Source: Shimia sp040370365
GTDB lineage: Bacteria; Pseudomonadota; Alphaproteobacteria; Rhodobacterales; Rhodobacteraceae
Direction: 5' to 3'
NCBI RefSeq assembly: GCF_040370365.1
Contig: NZ_BAABWQ010000003.1
Coordinates: 248,001-312,000, forward strand
DNA: 64,000 nucleotides
This document shows positions 27,726 to 35,833 of the stretch, piece by piece. The notes under the pieces were generated by a model, which searched no databases, was not told the origin of the DNA, and saw only the letters and a list, made by a program, of their open reading frames with translations. Each line of letters opens with the position of its first letter. Position 1 is the stretch's first letter. A program made the translations under genes and the position numbers.

Positions 27726-28934
27726 TTATCCTTTGACAGACCCGGCCGTCAGGCCTTTGGTCATGAAGCGTTCTAATCCCAAAAACAGCGCCATAATCGG
27801 CAGCGTGGCGATCACCGCCCCTGCCATCAGGTGTTGCCTTGGAATCTCAGAAGAGTTGAGCATCGCCACCCCGCGGGTGAGCGTGAATTTAGAAGGGTCA
27901 TCCAGCAGCATGAACGCGAGCAGGAATTCGTTCCACGCGATCATGAAGACATAAAGAGACACCGATGCCAGCGCTGGAAGGCTCAGCGGCAGGGTGATTT
28001 TCCAGATCACTGCCAGTCGCGACAACCCGTCCATCAACCCAGCTTCTTCAACCTCAGTTGGAAGACCTCGGAAATACCCCTGGAGCATGTATAGCGCGAC
28101 AGGGATGGTTGTGACCGGATAGATCATCACAATCCCGGTGATTGAGTTGCGCAGCCCCGTCATCGAAAACGCGATGTAAATCGGCAGCGCCAAAACAATC
28201 ATGGGCACCATGTAAATCAACAGGATAGAGCGTGAAAACGCTTTCTGTCCCTTGAACCGGAACCGCGCCACCGCATAGGCACCCGGCACGCTGAACGCCA
28301 ATGTGATGAACACCGTCAGCACCGAGACGTAGAAAGATGTCCATAGATATGTGCCGAAATTGAAGTCCCGGAAAAGCTCAACATAGCTGCGGAACAGTGC
28401 TGTGCCTTTGCTCAGTTCAATGGAGAAATCCAGCGGGTTCTGCAGCAAGGCCTGCTGCGATTTCAGGCTGGTCATCACCATCACGTAAAACGGGATAATC
28501 ACAATCGCGGTGAAAAAGATGTAGCCAAACCCCGTCAGGAACCGGATCACAGCGGCTTCATATTCATGCCGCGTCAACTCCGCAAAAGGTGTGTCATGCA
28601 AAATCGCTTTGAGCCCAAAGTGCATACCCACAAACACCGCCAACATCGCCACCAAAACCGCAGAGATCGAAACCCCCTCGCCAGTCAGCACCGGACCAAA
28701 TTGGGAGAACAACGCCGCCGCCATGACCAGGCTTGCGGCCAATCGGGCCGGCGCCTCTGGCGCGGGGAAGCGCACATAGATCAGCCCCGTCACAGCGCCC
28801 CAGATGAGGCACAGAAGGATCTGCGGGCGAAACGCGGCACCGGTGGCAAATGACATGGCAATCGCGATGGTCGTGGCCATCACAACCAACCACAGCGCGC
28901 CCAAAATCGGGCCGGTTATATAACCTTTACGCAT
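27726..28934 (-). CDS. Sugar ABC transporter permease (MalG type) with extra N-terminal membrane region
   Basis: The 402-residue inner-membrane protein carries the MalG-type core from about residue 130, with the EAA coupling loop EVEEAGLMDGLSRLAVIWKI (Asp-Gly). The typical MalG protein is about 280 residues. Here an added ~125-residue N-terminus contains about four hydrophobic segments (GALWLVVMATTIAIAMSF, ILLCLIWGAVTGLIYV, LAASLVMAAALFSQFGPVL, SAVLVAMLAVFVGM). The start ATG at 28934 overlaps the stop of the upstream permease (TGATG). The role of the extension is unknown. Confidence 0.92.
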   Translation of the reverse strand: MRKGYITGPILGALWLVVMATTIAIAMSFATGAAFRPQILLCLIWGAVTGLIYVRFPAPEAPARLAASLVMAAALFSQFGPVLTGEGVSISAVLVAMLAVFVGMHFGLKAILHDTPFAELTRHEYEAAVIRFLTGFGYIFFTAIVIIPFYVMVMTSLKSQQALLQNPLDFSIELSKGTALFRSYVELFRDFNFGTYLWTSFYVSVLTVFITLAFSVPGAYAVARFRFKGQKAFSRSILLIYMVPMIVLALPIYIAFSMTGLRNSITGIVMIYPVTTIPVALYMLQGYFRGLPTEVEEAGLMDGLSRLAVIWKITLPLSLPALASVSLYVFMIAWNEFLLAFMLLDDPSKFTLTRGVAMLNSSEIPRQHLMAGAVIATLPIMALFLGLERFMTKGLTAGSVKG

Positions 28935-30169
28935 CACAAGCCCTCCTCGCGGCTGATGTATTTGAAGAAAACGAACGAGAAGCAAAGCAGGCACAGCAGG
29001 ATGACCACCGCCACGGCCGCGCCGGCCCCGATGTTGGAAATCGCAAAGGCCTGTTCATACACATTCACGGTCAAAGTGCGTGTGCCCGCGTTGCCGCCTG
29101 TCAGCAGGAAAATGTCGTCAAACTTGTTAAAAGTCCAAATGAAGCGCAGCAGAAACAACACAGACAGGATGCCCAAAAGCTGCGGCAGACTCAGCAGCCA
29201 GAACTTCTGGAATGGCGACGCCCCATCCATATCGGCGGCCTCATACATCGACGTATCGATGCTCTGCATCCGCGCGAGAATGAACAAGAAGGACAGCGGG
29301 AAGTACCGCCAGATTTCAAACACCGTGACCATCACCAGCGCCAGCGGGCGATCACCAAAGAAGTTGATCGCACTCTGTGTGACGCCCATCTGAATCAACA
29401 GGGCGTTGGCAGAGCCTGAAAACGGATCAAACAACGTAACCCAGGTGAAGGCCACCGCAATCACCGGCGCCACATAAGGAAACAGGTACAGCCCGCGAAT
29501 GAAGCCTTGCCCCTTAAAGCTCTTGTTCAGCAAGAGCGCCGCAAACAGCCCCATCAACAGTGCACCAATGGTGCCAAACACCGTGTAAAACATCGTCACG
29601 CCAAACACGGACCAGAACTCACCACCATCAAACAGACGTTTGTAGTTCTCCAAAGACAACTCGGGGCTGGTCAATGTGCTCTTGCCACCACCTGTCACCT
29701 CTGGCTCACTGTCTTCCACAGCGGCCTCAAGCGCATCCTCTCCCATGTCAGACGTGATTGGCAGGCGCAATCTTTCACGCTCGCCGCCCTCCATCTCACC
29801 AAAATCACAGAAGAAATCTCGTCCCTCTAGGGAACAAGCCTCTGGCAGGGTTTCACGAAACTGCACACCGTCCGGCAAGGTGTCAGCAAGCGTTACCCCT
29901 TGAATGCTCTCCTCCTGAGAGGAGTTTCGGACACGGTATTCGATGCGCATATCTTCGCCGCTGCCACGCAGGCTTTCGCGCACGATGGGCGCAGGCGGGC
30001 GCAGGTCCTGCAGAGCGAAGGGTTTGAAACTGATCCAGATGACAGCGAACAGGGGTAACACCACAACCAACGCAACACTGATCAGCGTAGGAGCCAGTAG
30101 CCCCCATGCCAGTCGTGCTTCACGTTTGGCCAGTGCACCCGTGCCTGTCGGCGGGAGAGCCGTAGACAT
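28934..30169 (-). CDS. Sugar ABC transporter permease (MalF type) with DUF11-like extracytoplasmic insertion
   Basis: This 411-residue permease has its first membrane helix at ~28-48. Then a roughly 110-residue non-membrane stretch (55-165) is inserted before the remaining helices. The insertion reads IEYRVRNSSQEESIQGVTLA, DTLPDGVQF and a Cys pair (C112, C121) in EACSLEGRDFFCDFGEMEGG, the pattern of DUF11-type beta-sandwich domains. By topology it would face the periplasm. The EAA loop is at MYEAADMDGASPFQKFWLLS. MalF itself has an unrelated periplasmic P2 domain in the same place, so binding-protein docking is a reasonable guess. Confidence 0.9.
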   Translation of the reverse strand: MSTALPPTGTGALAKREARLAWGLLAPTLISVALVVVLPLFAVIWISFKPFALQDLRPPAPIVRESLRGSGEDMRIEYRVRNSSQEESIQGVTLADTLPDGVQFRETLPEACSLEGRDFFCDFGEMEGGERERLRLPITSDMGEDALEAAVEDSEPEVTGGGKSTLTSPELSLENYKRLFDGGEFWSVFGVTMFYTVFGTIGALLMGLFAALLLNKSFKGQGFIRGLYLFPYVAPVIAVAFTWVTLFDPFSGSANALLIQMGVTQSAINFFGDRPLALVMVTVFEIWRYFPLSFLFILARMQSIDTSMYEAADMDGASPFQKFWLLSLPQLLGILSVLFLLRFIWTFNKFDDIFLLTGGNAGTRTLTVNVYEQAFAISNIGAGAAVAVVILLCLLCFSFVFFKYISREEGL

Positions 30170-30210
30170 AGGGGAACCTCACAAGGAAAAAGCTGCGAGA
30201 AAAAGGATAA

Positions 30211-30243
30211 CAGCGGCCCACCTGCACGCCAGGCAGGCCGCTG
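30211..30243 (-). other. Intra-operon hairpin after the binding-protein gene
   Basis: A perfect 8-bp stem (cagcggcc 30211-30218, ggccgctg 30236-30243) with an inner cctg/cagg stem lies in the 93-bp gap between the solute-binding protein gene and the first permease gene. Such elements often protect the upstream mRNA and raise binding-protein yield relative to the permeases. The function here is inferred. Confidence 0.5.
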
Positions 30244-30262
30244 CGTCAGACGCAGGAAGGGG

Positions 30263-31615
30263 TTACTGGACTTTCGACAATTCGTCGTTCATCGCAGCAA
30301 CCGCCGCAGCAGCGTCAAGTTCATCATCGATGTATTGACGCACAATGCGGTTGATCGCCTGACTGTTGATGATCTTGGACGCGAGGGACAGCTGGCCTTC
30401 GGCCACACCCCAACGTTTGGCCACATCCAGGCCACCCACGATTTCGTCAATCATTGCTTGATCATAAAGCTCACCCAAGGGCGCTTTACGATCCACGCCC
30501 ACTGGCAGCTTGGACCAAGCCACAGAGAAAGCGGTTGGATCGTCAGCCGTACCGCGGCGCACTGGGAACTTACCCTCAGGTGCAATCGACAGCGTCTGCG
30601 TATAGCCGTCATCCATCGCAAATTTCACAAAGTCCATCGCCGCATCGGTGTCTGCATCCGATGTAATGCCGAAGTAACGCACGTCACCCCAAGCAGCCCC
30701 ATCAGGATTGGACGGACCAGAGAAGTTGGTCACGATGCCTGTCATACCAGCCAATTTGTTGGAGGTTGGATCATCGGTGATTGTGGGCGGAGCACTGTCG
30801 CGCAGACCGGCCAGTTCGTCCAAAATGAACGGAGACCAGATGATCATTGCGGCCTTACCAGCAAAGTAGAGCTCACGTGACTGTTTCCAGTACAGCTCAC
30901 CCGGAGGGGACGCTTTGGCGATTGCTTTGTAGAAGTTCAGCACTTCGGTGGTCGCGGCTTCGTCCAGCGGCTTAAAGCCATCGGCACCCACAGGGCTCAC
31001 ACCATTGGCCAGGAACACGTGCTCAAGCACTTGGCTCATGAAGTTTTCATCAACCTTGGTCGCCGCCACAAAACCGTACATCTCTGGCGGGTTGTGCAGC
31101 GCTTCAAGAGCCGCCAGCACGTTGTCAAAACTGCTTGGCGCTTCCAGTCCAGCGGCGTCAAACAAGTCTTTGCGATAGACAACCATCTGTGTCCAGCCAT
31201 CAACCGGAACAGAGGCTGTTTCGCCGTTGAAGTCGGCCATGGCCACCGCACCCGGTGCGAATGTCTCAACGCCCAGCGCCTCTACAACCTCAGAGGCCGC
31301 TTCGGTGTCAAGAATACCGGCTTCCGCCCAAGGCAGCGCGTACTGCAATGTGTGATAGATCACATCGGGCAAATCGCCTGCCGCAAACGCAGCTGTGGCA
31401 CGTGTGCCCAGATCGCTTTCGCTGACCGGGATCACCTCAACTTCAGTGCCGCTGGCTGCTTTGAACTGTTCCGCCATTTCCTGCTGTTTCGCAAGACGCT
31501 CTGGCTGTTCCTCTGTTGTCCAGAACCGAATGGTGTCAGCCTGAACGGACATTGCCGTCAGAGCCAACGCCAAAGACGTGCTCATCAAAAGTTTCGAAGA
31601 AGTGTAGCGTGACAT
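30263..31615 (-). CDS. Sugar ABC transporter substrate-binding protein
   Basis: This 450-residue family-1 extracellular solute-binding protein has a signal peptide (ending AMSVQADT) and the MalE-like opening DTIRFWTTEEQPERLAKQQE. It later shows MIIWSPFILDELAGL in the C-lobe. It delivers the sugar to the two permeases encoded downstream. It is the first transport gene after the lacI regulator (22-bp gap). Ligand identity is inferred only from the operon's GH63 hydrolase (a hexosylglycerate or similar). Confidence 0.93.
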   Translation of the reverse strand: MSRYTSSKLLMSTSLALALTAMSVQADTIRFWTTEEQPERLAKQQEMAEQFKAASGTEVEVIPVSESDLGTRATAAFAAGDLPDVIYHTLQYALPWAEAGILDTEAASEVVEALGVETFAPGAVAMADFNGETASVPVDGWTQMVVYRKDLFDAAGLEAPSSFDNVLAALEALHNPPEMYGFVAATKVDENFMSQVLEHVFLANGVSPVGADGFKPLDEAATTEVLNFYKAIAKASPPGELYWKQSRELYFAGKAAMIIWSPFILDELAGLRDSAPPTITDDPTSNKLAGMTGIVTNFSGPSNPDGAAWGDVRYFGITSDADTDAAMDFVKFAMDDGYTQTLSIAPEGKFPVRRGTADDPTAFSVAWSKLPVGVDRKAPLGELYDQAMIDEIVGGLDVAKRWGVAEGQLSLASKIINSQAINRIVRQYIDDELDAAAAVAAMNDELSKVQ

Positions 31616-31637
31616 GATAATCCTCCCTGATTTCTGT

Positions 31638-32768
31638 TCACATTTTTTCTAATTTTGCGGCCAGCTCTTCAGAGCTTAGGGCCGGTGGGCCATCTGAGTG
31701 TCGCTCAACCAAAAGCGCCTCAGAAACTTCGCGCAGCGTTTCCGGGGCCTCACCCCGGATCTGGCGGATCAGCAGTTCTGCCAATCGCGCTCCAGCACGC
31801 CGCGTATCAACATTATATGTGGTCAATCCGGGGCGCGCGAACTCCGCCTCAGGCACCCCGTCATATCCAATCAAGGACACATCCTGCCCCACGCTCAATC
31901 CCAAATCGCCCAGCGCATCATAAGCGCCAAGTGCTGGCATATCGGTGGCAAACACTATTCCTGTTGGCGGCGTCGACAACGCCATCAGTCCCCGCACCGC
32001 GTCTGCGCCTTCTGCACGGGTGCGCGCCCCTTGGCACATCAGATCCGCATCAAACGCCAACCCCGCCGCACTCAGCCCGGCTTTAAAGCCTTCGCGACGC
32101 AAATGCGTGTAGTTGAAATTCTCGGTGCTACCGACGTATCCAATGCGCTGATGACCCAACCCCGCCAATCGCGTGACCGCGCTGCACATGGCCGCTTCAC
32201 CAAGAATATCATACCAGGATCCGCTTTGCTGCGCAGGCGGCACCCCGTGTTCGGTCCGACCAAACATCACATGCGGCACGTTGCGCTCTCTGAGCATAGC
32301 AACACGCGGGTCGCTGACTTCGGTCCGCGGCAGGATAAAGCCGTCCGCTTTTCGCTCATCGATCAAACGTTCCAGAACCCGCTGCATATCTGCATCTGAC
32401 AAAGCTGTCGAAACCGTCAACGTCCATCCAAATCCGCTGGCGGTTTCACAAGCGCCCATCAAGAACTCTTGCAAAAACGGGTTGTGCCGGTCCGGCTCGT
32501 CCATCTGCAAAACCAAGGCCAAAGCACGCACACGGCCTGTACGAATTGCCTGCGCATGGCTCAATGGCTGATACCCCAATTTTTTAGCGGTACTCGCCAC
32601 GCGCTTGCGGGTGGTTTCGGAAATATCTGTGTAGCCATTCATAGCGCGGGAAACGGTGCTTTTGGACATCCCCAAATGCGCCGCCAAATCATTGATAGTC
32701 ACACGCCCACCACTGCGACGTAGCGGGAGAGCCTCCAATGTTTCCGAGTTATTTCGAATCGCTGACAT
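31638..32768 (-). CDS. LacI-family transcriptional regulator of the GH63-ABC operon
   Basis: The 376-residue regulator has an N-terminal helix-turn-helix (VTINDLAAHLGMSKSTVSRA, ~23-42) and hinge helix, followed by a periplasmic-binding-protein-like effector domain (LALVLQMDEPDRHNPFLQEF onward, IGYDGVPEAEFARPGLTTYN near the end). It is the first gene of the sugar operon and so is likely autoregulated through the perfect palindrome at 32785-32800, which lies 16 bp upstream of its start. Position and domain type resemble AglR of alpha-glucoside operons. Effector unknown. Confidence 0.93.
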   Translation of the reverse strand: MSAIRNNSETLEALPLRRSGGRVTINDLAAHLGMSKSTVSRAMNGYTDISETTRKRVASTAKKLGYQPLSHAQAIRTGRVRALALVLQMDEPDRHNPFLQEFLMGACETASGFGWTLTVSTALSDADMQRVLERLIDERKADGFILPRTEVSDPRVAMLRERNVPHVMFGRTEHGVPPAQQSGSWYDILGEAAMCSAVTRLAGLGHQRIGYVGSTENFNYTHLRREGFKAGLSAAGLAFDADLMCQGARTRAEGADAVRGLMALSTPPTGIVFATDMPALGAYDALGDLGLSVGQDVSLIGYDGVPEAEFARPGLTTYNVDTRRAGARLAELLIRQIRGEAPETLREVSEALLVERHSDGPPALSSEELAAKLEKM

Positions 32769-32784
32769 ACTGGAACTATTTTCC

Positions 32785-32800
32785 CCGAAACCGGTTTCGG
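32785..32800. promoter_or_regulatory. LacI-type operator, perfect 16-bp palindrome
   Basis: CCGAAACCGGTTTCGG is a perfect palindrome with the central CG typical of LacI-family sites. It lies just upstream of the lacI start, where it could block transcription of the whole operon. Confidence 0.8.
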
Positions 32801-32938
32801 CAACAGGTTCTGCGAGGTTTTTTTCTCAACAAGACGCCGCAGCGGGCAAAAACAGCAGCAAACGCAGGAAAAAATAGGCACTTTTTGTACGTGAAAAACA
32901 TCCAGACGTATGAACAAGGCCAACATATCTTGCAGTTT

Positions 32939-32949
32939 TGGTCGGACCA
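32939..32949. promoter_or_regulatory. GntR/FadR-type operator
   Basis: TGGTCGGACCA has perfect 5-bp arms around a central G, matching the T-G-G-T-n-n-n-A-C-C-A form bound by FadR-subfamily GntR regulators. It ends 3 bp before the ATG of the GntR gene at 32953, so it supports autorepression and argues against the in-frame TTG at 32938 as the start. Confidence 0.6.
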
Positions 32950-32952
32950 TAT

Positions 32953-33696
32953 ATGATCGCCGCGGAAAATGGGGGACCAATCAGCAACGTGTCAGAGGAT
33001 GCAAACATACAGCGCGCTGCAGACCAGATTGTGGAGTCTCTGACGCAGGCCATTCACACTGGCACACTTGAGGTCGGACAAGCGCCGCCGTCAGAGCGTC
33101 AACTTATGCAAGATTTCGGCGCCAGCCGCACCGTTGTGCGCGAAGCCATTGGCCGTTTGGCCGCACAGGGTCTCTTACATGTGCGCCCGCGTCACCGCCC
33201 CGTGGTGCGTGCGCCTGATTTTGATGCCGCTGCAGAGGCGCTGCAAAGCATTGTCACGCACCTTTTGAAAGCCCCCAATGGCACAAAGCAGCTGTTTGAC
33301 ACCCGCGTCTTTGTTGAAGCTGGCATCGTCAGGCTGGCAGCGCAAAAAGCAACCAAAGCGGACATTCTCAATATCAAAACCGCACTGGAGGCCAACCGCG
33401 CCGCCACTGAGGATTATGACCTGTTTTATGAAACTGACATCGCCTTTCACGGCGCCCTATTTGCGGTCTCCGCCAATCCGGCCTTGATCGCATTTCATAA
33501 GGCTTACACCTCTTGGATCGCGCCACAGTGGCAACAGATGCGACATCTACCAGCGCGCAACATACTGAACGTAACATCTCACGAAGCGATCTTTGACGCC
33601 ATCCTCATGCGCGACCCCGACGCCGCCGAGGCGGCCCTGACCTCTCACTTGGCCGACGCTTGGGACCAAGTGCATGCCACCTTTGGAGACACGTGA
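32953..33696 (+). CDS. GntR-family regulator, FadR/FCD subfamily
   Basis: The 247-residue regulator has a winged-helix N-terminus (LEVGQAPPSERQLMQDFGAS, RTVVREAIGRLAAQGLLHV) and an all-helical FCD ligand domain (FVEAGIVRLAAQKATKADIL, DIAFHGALFAVSANPALIAF), whose histidine and acidic residues commonly bind a metal and an organic acid. It is coupled to a KDG-kinase-like gene (TGATG), so a sugar acid such as 2-keto-3-deoxygluconate or its precursor is a likely effector. The ATG at 32953 was preferred because an operator overlaps the earlier TTG start. Confidence 0.9.
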   Translation: MIAAENGGPISNVSEDANIQRAADQIVESLTQAIHTGTLEVGQAPPSERQLMQDFGASRTVVREAIGRLAAQGLLHVRPRHRPVVRAPDFDAAAEALQSIVTHLLKAPNGTKQLFDTRVFVEAGIVRLAAQKATKADILNIKTALEANRAATEDYDLFYETDIAFHGALFAVSANPALIAFHKAYTSWIAPQWQQMRHLPARNILNVTSHEAIFDAILMRDPDAAEAALTSHLADAWDQVHATFGDT

Positions 33697-34643
33697 TGCC
33701 CCTACCCACTCACCCTATCAACAAAATCGCCTGCGTGGGCGAGGTGATGATTGAGCTCATTGCCAACGACAGCGACACCGCCCGTATCGGCGTCGCAGGC
33801 GACACGTTCAACACCGCCTACTACATCAATGCGCTGCTTGCAGACACTGAGGTTTCAACCTCTTATGTCACGGCTCTGGGCGACGATGCTTTTTCAGATC
33901 GGATCCTTAAAACGATCCAAGGCCATGGGATCAAAACAAATGCCATAGAGCGGCGCGCAGGACAAATGCCGGGTCTTTATGCGATTGAAACGGATGACGC
34001 AGGCGAACGCAGCTTTAGTTATTGGCGTTCTGCCGCTGCCGCGCGCTCGATTTTCACACCGCCATGCGCAGTGCCCATCGAGGTGCTCAACGGATTTGAT
34101 CTTGTGCTCTTTTCGGGCATCAGCATGGCCATCTTGCCCCCGGAGACCCGCGCAAAGGTATTGGACTGGATCGACAGTTTCCGCGCCAATGGCGGCCTGT
34201 TGGCCTATGACAGCAACCACCGCCCACGCCTTTGGGAATCCGTAGAGGTCGCGCGCGCAACAAATGTCGCCATGTGGCAACGCGCCGACATTGCGCTGCC
34301 GTCTGTCGATGATGAAATGGATCTTTTTGGTGACGCATCGGAGGCCGACGCCCTTACAAGACTGCAGTCTTATGGAGTGACGTTTGGCGCCCTAAAACGC
34401 GGCGACAAAGGACCGCTAAATATCGCGACGGGGGCGCCACTGGAAAACGCCCTAGCAGCCCCCAAAGTGGTCGATAGCACAGCCGCAGGCGACAGCTTTA
34501 ACGCAGGTTTTCTGGCAGCCATCGCAAAAGGAAAAGACGTCACCGACGCCATGGCGCTTGGCCATTCTTTGGCAGCCTATGTTGTGACCAAACGTGGCGC
34601 TATTCTCGATATCTCAGGTCAAAGATTGGCCTCACCAAAATAG
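33696..34643 (+). CDS. PfkB-family kinase, probable 2-keto-3-deoxygluconate kinase
   Basis: The 315-residue ribokinase-fold protein shows KDG-kinase hallmarks: ACVGEVMIELI, GDTFNTAYYINAL near the start, and GERSFSYWRSAAAARSIF in the middle. The catalytic region is DSTAAGDSFNAGFLAAIAKG, in which AAGD replaces the usual GAGD, as in KdgK proteins. It would produce KDPG for Entner-Doudoroff cleavage. Its start overlaps the GntR stop. No KDPG aldolase or dehydratase is in the window. Confidence 0.88.
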   Translation: MPLPTHPINKIACVGEVMIELIANDSDTARIGVAGDTFNTAYYINALLADTEVSTSYVTALGDDAFSDRILKTIQGHGIKTNAIERRAGQMPGLYAIETDDAGERSFSYWRSAAAARSIFTPPCAVPIEVLNGFDLVLFSGISMAILPPETRAKVLDWIDSFRANGGLLAYDSNHRPRLWESVEVARATNVAMWQRADIALPSVDDEMDLFGDASEADALTRLQSYGVTFGALKRGDKGPLNIATGAPLENALAAPKVVDSTAAGDSFNAGFLAAIAKGKDVTDAMALGHSLAAYVVTKRGAILDISGQRLASPK

Positions 34644-34648
34644 GCGCA

Positions 34649-34670
34649 CGGCCCCTTCCAAGAGGGGCCG
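34649..34670. terminator. Hairpin between converging kinase and dehydrogenase genes
   Basis: An 8-bp stem (cggcccct 34649-34656, aggggccg 34663-34670) with 6-nt loop lies in the 38-bp gap between two convergent stop codons. It probably ends both transcripts. T-runs are short. Confidence 0.65.
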
Positions 34671-34681
34671 CCCACTTTATC

Positions 34682-35833
34682 TTACGCAAGCCCAATCCAA
34701 GCCGCATCCCGCTGCGATGAACGCACACATGCATCAATGAACCGCATTCCGGCCATGCCTTCCTGAATACCGGGCAACAGCGTGCCGACATCTCCCACCG
34801 CACCAGCCTGATGCGCACGGATCATCGCCGCAGCCTCCAAATAAATGTTGGCAAACCCTTCCAAGTACCCTTCCGGATGCCCCCCCGGCGTCCGTGTCAG
34901 GCCCTCGGTCATCTCCAGTGCACCGCTCCCGGCACGTGTCAGGATCTGAGTGGGTTTGCCAAACTCCGTGAAGCGCATCTGGTTGGGATCTTCCTGCGCC
35001 CATTCCAGCCCGCCTTTGTCGCCATACACCCGCAGGCGCAGCGCATTCTCGTTGCCAGGTGCCACCTGTGAGCTCCACAGCATACCTCGGGCACCTTCGG
35101 CAAACCGCAGCATGATATGCGCGTTGTCGTCCACCTGTCTGCCCGGCACAAAGCTCTGCAAATCTGCGCACAGGCTTTCCGGGGTCAATCCCGTTACAAA
35201 ACACGCCAGATTAAATGCGTGAGTGCCAATATCTCCAATCGAGCCGCCGGCACCGCTGCGGGCCGGATCGGTGCGCCACGCCGCTTGTTTGTTGTCCGCC
35301 GGCTGCGCTTCGGTCAACCAGTCTTGGGCATATTCGACCTGCACCACCCGCAGCGTGCCCAGCGCGCCATCTGCAATCATCTGCTGCGCCTGCCGGATCA
35401 ACGGATACCCTGTGTAATTGTGAGTCAGGATCATCAAGGCATCAGACGTTTCCGCCAATTTCGCAAACTTGCGTGCCTCTGGCAGTGTTGCCGTCAAAGG
35501 TTTGTCGCAGATCACATGGATGCCACGCTTCAGAAACTCCCGCGCAGCCGGGAAGTGCATGTGGTTTGGTGTCACAATTGCCACGGCATCAATGCCGTCT
35601 TTCAAGCGGGCCTCACGGATCGCCATGGACTTGTAGTCATCATAGGTCCGGTCCGGAGCCAGCCCCAAGGCTTGGCCCGACGCCTGTGCCTTCTGAGGCG
35701 TCGACGACAACGCCCCCGCCACCAATTCATATTGGCCATCAAGCCGGGCTGCGATCCGGTGCACCGCGCCAATAAACGCGTCATTGCCGCCGCCAACCAT
35801 GCCCAATCGCAATGGGCGCTCAAATCCGCTCAT
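34682..35833 (-). CDS. Gfo/Idh/MocA-family oxidoreductase
   Basis: The 383-residue NAD(P)-dependent sugar dehydrogenase has an N-terminal Rossmann fold (LRLGMVGGGNDAFIGAVHR) and the family EKP-type motif, here HVICDKPLTATLPEA with Asp in place of Glu. The C-terminal alpha/beta domain contains GSIGDIGTHAFNLACFVTG, the catalytic Asp-x-x-x-His motif. It oxidises or reduces a cyclic polyol or sugar at an internal hydroxyl. It overlaps the preceding isomerase gene by 4 nt and ends the ribose-type ABC operon. Confidence 0.92.
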   Translation of the reverse strand: MSGFERPLRLGMVGGGNDAFIGAVHRIAARLDGQYELVAGALSSTPQKAQASGQALGLAPDRTYDDYKSMAIREARLKDGIDAVAIVTPNHMHFPAAREFLKRGIHVICDKPLTATLPEARKFAKLAETSDALMILTHNYTGYPLIRQAQQMIADGALGTLRVVQVEYAQDWLTEAQPADNKQAAWRTDPARSGAGGSIGDIGTHAFNLACFVTGLTPESLCADLQSFVPGRQVDDNAHIMLRFAEGARGMLWSSQVAPGNENALRLRVYGDKGGLEWAQEDPNQMRFTEFGKPTQILTRAGSGALEMTEGLTRTPGGHPEGYLEGFANIYLEAAAMIRAHQAGAVGDVGTLLPGIQEGMAGMRFIDACVRSSQRDAAWIGLA

